From an uncultured Verrucomicrobiota bacterium (GTDB lineage Bacteria; Verrucomicrobiota; Verrucomicrobiia; Limisphaerales; UBA1412): a DNA stretch of 46,005 bases. The notes beneath the pieces are model-generated. The model did not search any database and was not told where the DNA came from. It saw nothing but the letters and a program-made list of their open reading frames with translations. Below are positions 11,201 through 16,713 of this stretch, piece by piece. The stretch spans positions 1 to 46,005 of the forward strand of contig CALXMK010000022.1 in the NCBI GenBank assembly GCA_944389455.1. The letters run 5' to 3'. The position numbers and the translations under genes are program-made. The first letter of the stretch is position 1. Every line of letters starts with the position of its first letter.

Positions 11201-12563
11201 CGTGCTTTGTATAGAATCGATTGAGCATAATCATAATTGGGCTAAGGTAGGATTGCAATTTAGAGCATCATTAGATGGCGACAGTCAGCACATTGCGATG
11301 ATGGGTACAGCAGTTTTTGTACATCCTACAATTAGAGTTAATCCTCCCGGTTCGGATTCTCTTGCTACTTTTCCACAGATTAACGAGGAAGGAACTGAGT
11401 TTAATATGGTTGGAAAAGCTAATGGCGATTATGAAACTTTCCCTTGTCAGTGGATTCGTTTAAAGCGTGAAGGAGATAAATTCTCCTGCTATCGTTCGGT
11501 AGACGGAAACTATTGGACGTTGGTCAATTGGGGAGATTTTACTACGCTAGGTGAAAATTCAACCAATCAGATGCCAGTCTCTGGATATTTGGGGATTGCT
11601 TATTTCTCACAGGATCAGAATAATCTGCATGAGGCAGTAGTGAGTGGTTATAATTCCTCCTATGTGGAACCAGCACTGCCAGTACCCGATGAGAGTGAAT
11701 TCAGTTTTGCCAATGTAGGACAGGAAAAGAACGGAGTTGTAGGATTCTATGACTATGATGCCGAGACCTCTACCTTTAAGATTTGGGGCAATGGTTCCGA
11801 TGTCTGGGGTACATCTGATCATTTCAGCTATGTTTATCGTTCTGTTTCTGAGGGTGACTTCACTTTTACGGCACGAATTATTGAGTTCCCGTCTTCAGCC
11901 AGCGATTGGTCTAAAGCCGGTATCATGCTGCGTGAAGGGATCTCCAGCGGAGATTTTTCTGCGGATTCACGGTACATTGCGACTCAGACCCAAAGATCTA
12001 CGGATACGGATACTTCTGGAAGCAATACACAGTATGTTGGTTGCTGGAGGGATTATGTCGGGTTTGGTGTGGGGAATGATTCAGAAGTGACTTTAAGCTT
12101 GGATGCTCTTGTCTTTCCTCATTGGCAGAGATTGATCCGTGAAGGGAATATCGTTTATGGCTATATTAGTCTGGACGGAGAAACTTGGACGGAATATATG
12201 AAAATCGATACTGGAGAATGGGAAGAAGGCGAGCTGGGCAGTACATTGCCGCTCTATGTTGGTTTGTGGTCAACTTCTCATTCCACAAGCAGTAGAGATT
12301 GCTGCGCTGTCTTTGACAACGTATCATTCGTAAGCGGCAGCGAACCGCCGGCACCGGAAGGCCCGGTATTAGCCTATACAATCGAAGGAGATGAATTGGT
12401 ACTTCGCTGGGCGGTAAGTTCAGGAGCTGTACTGGAAGTCTCAGCGGAAGCCAACGGGCAATGGGTTCTGGCCGGAGATCCGGCAGAGATCGAGGATGGA
12501 ACTTATATCTATCGATTGCCGTTGACCGAAGCAGCGGCCTTCTATCGCTTGATTGTCGAATAA
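8280..12563 (+). CDS. Giant multidomain PA14/Ig-like secreted protein, complete paralogue
   Basis: This 1,427-residue protein starts with a signal peptide (hydrophobic VGVLFALGIISVQA, cleavage about residue 24). ATGs at 8280, 8283 and 8289 are in frame, and the last (MNKK) gives the most typical signal; no Shine-Dalgarno sequence is visible. Compared with the upstream paralogue it lacks the N-terminal concanavalin-like domain and first Ig domain and begins directly with the SbsA-like domain. The order continues as PA14, Ig-like, SbsA-like, PA14, Ig-like, SbsA-like, two concanavalin-like domains and the same C-terminal domain ending in YRLIVE. Residues encoded by 9509-10675 are identical to the paralogue. 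The last domain is also nearly identical, which may mean a shared cell-surface sorting or anchoring role. An extracellular carbohydrate-binding role is inferred from PA14; no enzyme domain is seen. Confidence 0.88.
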   Translation: MMHMNKKLIEVGVLFALGIISVQAEITPFNSDATNFCSSSQSEEIATAPTATASVVPIRNLITVNFSKAMDTVSLADVSNYTIKLEDGTLLGIEDLIVNGDNTSVQFYVPDLEAGMTFAVEMTVTDPSGNEVIDDDVVLTQMALCNGITLRYYDYGNDTDNPADLAAFKNLVDNGALPTSIAEVDVIESPFNRGDYYCTYIEGYLVPPQTGNYRFAIASDDESQFYLSTDTNPENLSMLAEVTDSVYPKEYEGAASIQSVDVALVAGNIYYFRIYHFEASIGDSISLAWSLPYQGPGKILNDTPSIDKFYVLDPAKPINPANTVLEFVETPATSMTVERNSRLEWSIPLNFKSEIEGEKPVYRWFVKNDIYGIATDWTPVEDVFTKGIVGEPDWIASINDDTLSIKNVQNMHAGTYKMEAYFGGKHIVTPEITLNVTQDVTAPTATAVGSYTMEQVKLTFSEPISNGLDNKNNYSIDGLEVLNALVNIYGTNRYEVMLQTTRHEEGKSYTVHVSGLSDDAGNVMNNYTTKFTGFVWASGYTYLECFNDTIVGTTDTYVDWLAVREATQWTPVDHAYRQIANKVNPRVDNYIEIVKEDFDQDNCIERVVGYLAPQVSGNYRFAGACDDHMGFYLSTDESYVNTANEPVTWEQGWNSSISTFGNGRIYDWKNADGNEVTHEMGQVYLEAGKRYFFTAVLAEIGGGDYLTIDWAREGENFQANGSAPLLTGEYLGVYVNPDTAIIDILQQPKDMTVTAGDTVEVFVEAKTENEFNAPITYQWYVDGVAQEGATSTNIVFVARPEYDGMKAYCELYVPGKTVLTDEVTLTVEANEVPVLPICVYGFGSQVIVEFDGAVDPESAVVTDNYTIEGATVIGAKIQSDTVVELTVEGAAGYTIAVTVAEVGNASGLPMPEPVTVVGDYCILNQTIMNPIGVQGHAEAIDSKIYLYNGGDDALPGTETSCLFLYEQVEGDFDAVLCIESIEHNHNWAKVGLQFRASLDGDSQHIAMMGTAVFVHPTIRVNPPGSDSLATFPQINEEGTEFNMVGKANGDYETFPCQWIRLKREGDKFSCYRSVDGNYWTLVNWGDFTTLGENSTNQMPVSGYLGIAYFSQDQNNLHEAVVSGYNSSYVEPALPVPDESEFSFANVGQEKNGVVGFYDYDAETSTFKIWGNGSDVWGTSDHFSYVYRSVSEGDFTFTARIIEFPSSASDWSKAGIMLREGISSGDFSADSRYIATQTQRSTDTDTSGSNTQYVGCWRDYVGFGVGNDSEVTLSLDALVFPHWQRLIREGNIVYGYISLDGETWTEYMKIDTGEWEEGELGSTLPLYVGLWSTSHSTSSRDCCAVFDNVSFVSGSEPPAPEGPVLAYTIEGDELVLRWAVSSGAVLEVSAEANGQWVLAGDPAEIEDGTYIYRLPLTEAAAFYRLIVE
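9509..10675 (+). repeat. 1,167-bp identical block, copy 2
   Basis: Partner of 2145-3311 at a constant offset of 7,364 bases, with no mismatch seen. The copies differ at the base just before and just after. Beyond the right edge similarity stays high with scattered changes to about 11,060, drops sharply in the next 550 bases, then rises again toward the 3' end. The paralogues therefore form a conversion mosaic. Confidence 0.9.
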
Positions 12564-12617
12564 TCCAGAACACGACAGAGGCTTGAGATATAATAAAGTG
12601 CTCTGTTAAGATTTAGG

Positions 12618-12656
12618 CAGTCTGCCATCTGTAAAAGGATGGCAGACTGTTTTTTT
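12618..12656 (+). terminator. Rho-independent terminator after PA14 gene 2
   Basis: An 11-bp stem (CAGTCTGCCAT with ATGGCAGACTG) and a 10-base loop are followed by seven Ts (12650-12656). Relative to the copy at 5257 the stem has compensatory changes (GCGGTCTG/CAGACCGC versus CAGTCTG/CAGACTG). This shows selection on the structure. Confidence 0.9.
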
Positions 12657-12750
12657 AGTATGTATTGCTGCGAGTTTAAAATAAGGCATAAATTAGCAGA
12701 GAGAATGAGAGTGAAGAGTTCAGAATATATCAAAGAACATAAAAAGAAGC

Positions 12751-12928
12751 TGTTGCTAGGATTAGCATAGATTATACATCTATTATCCAGGATAACTATT
12801 ATTATGTGAATAATGCAACAACGACAGGTTCAGGATCGTCGGTGGAGAGATTGTTTATCACTGGAGTGTGTCTTATTACGATAGATGATGTGATGAGCGA
12901 ATTTAATATAGGACATAATATCGGCTGA
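12751..12928 (+). pseudogene. Decayed AAA-ATPase-like / PD-(D/E)XK nuclease gene, copy 2 with internal deletion
   Basis: From 12770 a 52-codon frame reads DYTSIIQDNYYYVNNAT and then directly TTGSGSSVERLFITGVCLIT, ending at TGA 12926-12928. The first part is the family N-terminus. The second, with RLFITGVxxITIDDV and SEFNIGHNI, is the region just after the Walker B strand in the same family. The P-loop and everything between are deleted. Weakly similar tail sequence may continue to about 13020. The remainder up to 13087 contains nothing I recognise. Confidence 0.7.
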
Positions 12929-13087
12929 AGACTGAGTTCAATGGAACAATAGAATTTACGATAAAGGAGAGGTTAAGAAGGAAGGGAACAAGAGGAGAAG
13001 TGGTAGAGGAATGGTAATCATTGTTTTCAGAAGATTGTCTGAAGAAGCATTTATCCAATTTGAATATATGCTTTTTTTAATTATATA

Positions 13088-13310
13088 AAACAGTTTTTCT
13101 CTATAAGAACAATACTTTTGTATAATATGAAATATTTGCTGTGTTTACAACATGCAACAGTGTGTTTTCATTAGAAAATCTGTGGAAGATTTTGTATTGA
13201 GAAATATTTAATAAGGAGCAGGAATTGTATTAGTTACTTATTCTTCGAAAGAATTTTTAAGCGGAGATAGAATTAATAATATTATTTCCAAGGAATTCCT
13301 TATAGAAGTT
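13088..13310. repeat. Non-coding long repeat R2
   Basis: Copy of 6864-7087, differing by one T. Similarity starts and stops abruptly (mismatch at 13087 and after 13310). It is the right end of the second duplication unit. Here no ribB is next to it; the sequence to its left is the shortened AAA-ATPase wreck. Confidence 0.9.
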
Positions 13311-13365
13311 ATTGAAATAGTAAAAATTGGCGAGGAAAAGAGAGGTAGGGCAAAAATTCTTTTGA

Positions 13366-13530
13366 GAAATAGAAAAAATATTTGCACTGGAGTTCACTCC
13401 AAGTTATAAAATAGAAAGGCCGTACAGTGATTGTCCGGCTCAGAAGAAGGGGAGACTTATATCTAAAATCTTCCATCCGGTCTGGACGCAGCTAGTTCCG
13501 GGTGTGACGGGGATTTCTCCCAATGTCTAA
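13366..13530 (+). pseudogene. Orphan 3' gene fragment upstream of DUF362 gene
   Basis: An open frame without a convincing start runs from 13366 to the TAA at 13528 and ends KIFHPVWTQLVPGVTGISPN. The composition looks coding, with Pro, Trp and Cys-Pro elements, but I do not recognise the family. It begins just after the end of repeat R2, so it may be the tail of a gene cut by the duplication or deletion event. It could also be chance. Confidence 0.3.
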
Positions 13531-13551
13531 TCATTAGAAATATAAAAGATT

Positions 13552-14541
13552 ATGAAGAGAAGAGATTTCATTAAACGGGCAGCAGTTGGTGCGGCGGCAG
13601 CAGCGACGTTGGCAGGCGGATGGTCAGAAAATTTATTTGCCTATGCGGAGGAGATAAAAACTTCTGATAAGAAGACGGAAAATACTTCCGATAAGCCTTT
13701 GGATATGGTTGCTATTTACGGTGGAACAGCCGTAGAGATGTTTGAAAAAGGTATCGCCGAAATGGGTGGGATTGAGCGTTTTGTCAAAAAAGGACAGACT
13801 GTAGTTCTCAAACCTAATATTGGTTGGGATCGCGGGCCCGAGTATGGGGCTAATACGGATCCGGATTTAGTAGGCTTAGTGGTAAAGAAATGTTTAGAAG
13901 CCGGAGCCAAAGAGGTTCTCTGTTTTGATAATACTTGTGGGACCGATTGGGAAAATCGTTACGAAGTCAGCGGTATTAAGGCGGCAGTAGAGAAGAATGG
14001 AGGCAAAATGGCCCCGGGACAAACCCCATCCTGGTTTGTTGATCAGGATATTCCCAAGGGTGTTTCTCTGAAAAAGGCTAAAGTTCACCGTTTAGCGGTT
14101 AATCCGGATGTTTTTATCAATATGCCAGTACTTAAGCATCACATGGGAACCAAGATTACGGCTTCACTTAAAAATTATATGGGGTGTATCCTCGATCGTG
14201 GTTATTGGCATGGACATAATTTACCGCAATGTATTGCTGATTTTGCAACTTACCAGAAGACGACGCTCACTATTTTGGATGCGTATCGGGTGATGTTGGC
14301 TCATGGTCCGCGTGGTCGTGATCCCAAGTATTCACCGATTGCTAAATACCAGATCATTTCTACGGATATGGTTGCGGCGGATACGGCGGCGACCCAGATT
14401 TTTGCCAGTGTGGCTCGTCAGTATAAAATGGGTGATCCTTATGAAATCAATGAGATTACCTATTTGCCTCTGGCTGAAAAAGCCGGTGTGGGAACAATGG
14501 ATCTGAGCAAACTGAATATGAAGCGCCTGACAATGGCCTAA
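13552..14541 (+). CDS. Tat-exported DUF362 family protein
   Basis: This 329-residue protein begins with a twin-arginine signal (KRRDFIKRAAVGAAAAATLA, ending about residue 32), so a folded, probably cofactor-bearing protein is sent to the periplasm. The body matches DUF362: VLKPNIGWDR near residue 85, a cysteine-containing VLCFDNTCGTDW segment, and INMPVLKHHMGTKITASLKNYMG near residue 185. The biochemical activity of the family is not established. It commonly occurs with ferredoxin-type proteins, and here a NapH/NapG-like Fe-S membrane protein follows after a terminator-like hairpin. A role in periplasmic electron transfer is an inference from that pairing. Confidence 0.85.
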   Translation: MKRRDFIKRAAVGAAAAATLAGGWSENLFAYAEEIKTSDKKTENTSDKPLDMVAIYGGTAVEMFEKGIAEMGGIERFVKKGQTVVLKPNIGWDRGPEYGANTDPDLVGLVVKKCLEAGAKEVLCFDNTCGTDWENRYEVSGIKAAVEKNGGKMAPGQTPSWFVDQDIPKGVSLKKAKVHRLAVNPDVFINMPVLKHHMGTKITASLKNYMGCILDRGYWHGHNLPQCIADFATYQKTTLTILDAYRVMLAHGPRGRDPKYSPIAKYQIISTDMVAADTAATQIFASVARQYKMGDPYEINEITYLPLAEKAGVGTMDLSKLNMKRLTMA

Positions 14542-14590
14542 CTGCATAGTTTTTGCTCTGCTAGAGAGAAGTTATTTAGAGAATATAGTA

Positions 14591-14639
14591 AAGATACCGC
14601 AGAGCGACTCCTGCAGTTTGTTTCTGCGGTATCTTTTTT
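14591..14639 (+). terminator. Terminator or attenuator between DUF362 and Fe-S protein genes
   Basis: AAGATACCGCAGA (14591-14603) pairs perfectly with TCTGCGGTATCTT (14623-14635) and runs into Ts. It lies only about 11 bases before the next start codon at 14651. If it terminates, it would separate or attenuate the two genes; if read through, it would sit in the translation initiation region. Confidence 0.8.
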
Positions 14640-14650
14640 GACGGGAAAAA

Positions 14651-16483
14651 ATGAAATCAAAATTAAAATGGTTTCGAAGAGGGAGGATCTTCTTTTCGCT
14701 CCTGTTTTTTGCATTACTCTGTGTACAATTCTTGGATGTTTACAGTCGTTTGCCGGATGTATGGCATTTATACCATCCGGCGAAGTATCAATTTGTACCT
14801 GCTCTGCTTAATTTTATGGGAGCCGGGAGTGTAGTGGCGGCGGCGGCATTTTGTACACTGATTGTGGGGACGCTCCTTTTTGGTAGAGTATATTGCTCGT
14901 TTTTCTGTGGATTTGGCATTCTGATGGATATTTTCCGCGGCATTTTTACATTTCCCGCGCGGATGGGATTCCTTAAGAAAATCGCTGTAGGGAAGTTTGT
15001 TAGCAAACATTTTGCTAAACTTCATTATGCTCCCGCATGGAATGGAGTGCGCGCTGCGGCGGTGATTTTTGCTTTGCTCTGTATTATATTTGGATGGACA
15101 GCCTTATTGGGATTGATAGAGCCTTATTCCCTCTATGGCAAGGTCATGGGGATGTTGGCCTATACAGGTGTTGTTTCTGGAATCAATGAACTGAGTACAT
15201 ATCTCATGGAGACGCATCAAGTGTATGATCTTATTTCACCAATTGGGGGAAATGTGGCGATGGCTTTACCGGCTTTTGGATTTGCATTGTTTGTATTAAT
15301 AGCAATAGCGCTCCTCTCTGCCAAAAGAGGAAGATTTTATTGCAATACTCTCTGCCCTGTAGGTGGCTTTCTGGGATTTTTGTCGAGGTATTCCCTTTTC
15401 CGTATGGAATTGGATCCGGAAGCTTGTATTAAGTGTGGTCTGTGTGAGAGAGCTTGCAAGGCACAGTGTATCCAATCTAAGGAAAAGAAACTGGATTTTA
15501 CCCGCTGCGTACTCTGTTTTGATTGTGCTTCCGTCTGTGCAAAGGGAGCTATCCGTTTTGTTCCGCGTTGGAAGAGGAGGAATGAATCTCTGCCTGTGCA
15601 AGAGAAAAAGATTTCAGTGCAGAAAACTTCTTCCCAATCCCAGATCGATCAAGACTTGCAGAAGCAGCGTGTTTCGATTCCAGCCGCTTCCACTGCTGGA
15701 ATGAGTAGGAGAGCATTTGCTGGAACATTGCCTGCTGCGGGTGCGCTTCTTTGGAGTGCGTGGAAAGTAAAGGAGGGGCAAGTGCCTCCGCCGCCGGAGG
15801 GATCTTCGGAGCCGTACAAAATTTTCCCCGATGCTTCTCCCTATCATATTCCGGGAACACGTCCCGATAAACGGCTGCCGATTCCTCCGGGTGCTGTTGA
15901 TATGGATCACTACTTTTCCCATTGTACGGGATGCCAACTTTGTGTGACGGCCTGTGAATCGCATATGCTCAAACCGAGCATTACCGAATGGGGATTAAGA
16001 GGGTTCATGCAGCCATTTCTCGATTTCACGAAAGGCTTTTGTTTGCATGAGTGCATTGCCTGTTCGGAAGTTTGTCCGGTGGGAGCTATCCGCCCGCTGA
16101 CAGTAGAAGAGAAAAAGATAGAAAAAATCGGTACGGCAATCCTCAGGGAAGAGCTTTGCGTTGTCAAAAAGGATGAGACGGATTGCTCTGCTTGTGGCGA
16201 ACATTGTCCGGTGACCGCAATCGAGATGTTGCCGTATAAGCCGGAAAAGCATCTTTATATCCCGCATGTTCATGAAGATGTATGCATCGGCTGCGGAGCC
16301 TGTGAATTTATCTGTCCGGTAACACCCCATAAGGCATTGGTTGTCCAGGGCTTAAAAAAACCGCTGAAAGCTAAAGTCTTTGAGGAAAGCATGAGGTTGT
16401 ATATTCCACCGGAAACAGCCCCGCAGGAAAATGACGCAGAACCGGCTGCACCGGTTGATCCGGCAAATCCTTTCCCATTTTAA
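14651..16483 (+). CDS. NapH-NapG-like fused 4Fe-4S membrane electron-transfer protein
   Basis: This 610-residue protein joins two modules. Residues 1-300 resemble NapH: several membrane helices, the redox-type CSFFCGFG (about 82) and FYCNTLCPVGG (about 231) motifs, then two CxxCxxCxxxC clusters at about 259 and 287 on the cytoplasmic side. Residues 350-610 resemble NapG: an internal twin-arginine stretch (MSRRAFAGTLPAAGALLW) and four further cysteine clusters at about 426, 464, 511 and 545. The usual role of NapGH-type modules is to carry electrons from the quinol pool to a periplasmic acceptor. No nitrate reductase is nearby, and the neighbour is DUF362, so the acceptor is unknown. The terminal AAPVDPANPF tail is Pro/Ala rich. 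Confidence 0.85.
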   Translation: MKSKLKWFRRGRIFFSLLFFALLCVQFLDVYSRLPDVWHLYHPAKYQFVPALLNFMGAGSVVAAAAFCTLIVGTLLFGRVYCSFFCGFGILMDIFRGIFTFPARMGFLKKIAVGKFVSKHFAKLHYAPAWNGVRAAAVIFALLCIIFGWTALLGLIEPYSLYGKVMGMLAYTGVVSGINELSTYLMETHQVYDLISPIGGNVAMALPAFGFALFVLIAIALLSAKRGRFYCNTLCPVGGFLGFLSRYSLFRMELDPEACIKCGLCERACKAQCIQSKEKKLDFTRCVLCFDCASVCAKGAIRFVPRWKRRNESLPVQEKKISVQKTSSQSQIDQDLQKQRVSIPAASTAGMSRRAFAGTLPAAGALLWSAWKVKEGQVPPPPEGSSEPYKIFPDASPYHIPGTRPDKRLPIPPGAVDMDHYFSHCTGCQLCVTACESHMLKPSITEWGLRGFMQPFLDFTKGFCLHECIACSEVCPVGAIRPLTVEEKKIEKIGTAILREELCVVKKDETDCSACGEHCPVTAIEMLPYKPEKHLYIPHVHEDVCIGCGACEFICPVTPHKALVVQGLKKPLKAKVFEESMRLYIPPETAPQENDAEPAAPVDPANPFPF

Positions 16484-16505
16484 GTTATTTTATATTTTTG
16501 CAGAC

Positions 16506-16564
16506 ATTCAGGCAGGAAATCCTTAGAGAGATGATTTAAGGAGGATTCCTGCCTGAATTATTTT
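16506..16564 (+). terminator. Terminator after the Fe-S protein gene
   Basis: A long inverted repeat (ATTCAGGCAGGAA at 16506 pairing with TTCCTGCCTGAAT ending at 16558, with extra pairing inside) is followed by TATTTTA. It lies 22 bases past the stop at 16483. Confidence 0.85.
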
Positions 16565-16591
16565 ACATTTCTTCTGGCAGAAAAAGTTCTC

Positions 16592-16620
16592 TTGACTTTG
16601 TCTTCTAATGTTGTTTATAT
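16592..16620 (+). promoter_or_regulatory. Candidate promoter for the esterase gene
   Basis: TTGACT (16592-16597), 17 bases, then TTATAT (16615-16620). This leaves about 90 bases of leader before the ATG at 16714. I could not assign the leader to a known riboswitch. Confidence 0.45.
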
Positions 16621-16713
16621 CAGCTAAACCTCCGCAAGATTATTTGTGGGGCTGCAATGGCCTTTGAGTCAGAGAAATCAGGATAAACTCAGGCCGGAAA
16701 AGGATTAAAGTCT

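Noticed and set aside
13382..13412. MerR-type promoter look-alike: TTGCAC, dyad ACTGGAGT-TC-ACTCCA, TAAAAT with 19-base spacer
   Set aside because: The geometry is right, but the site lies inside an apparently coding 3' gene fragment, is 140 bases from the next gene and no MerR gene is present. Probably coincidence.
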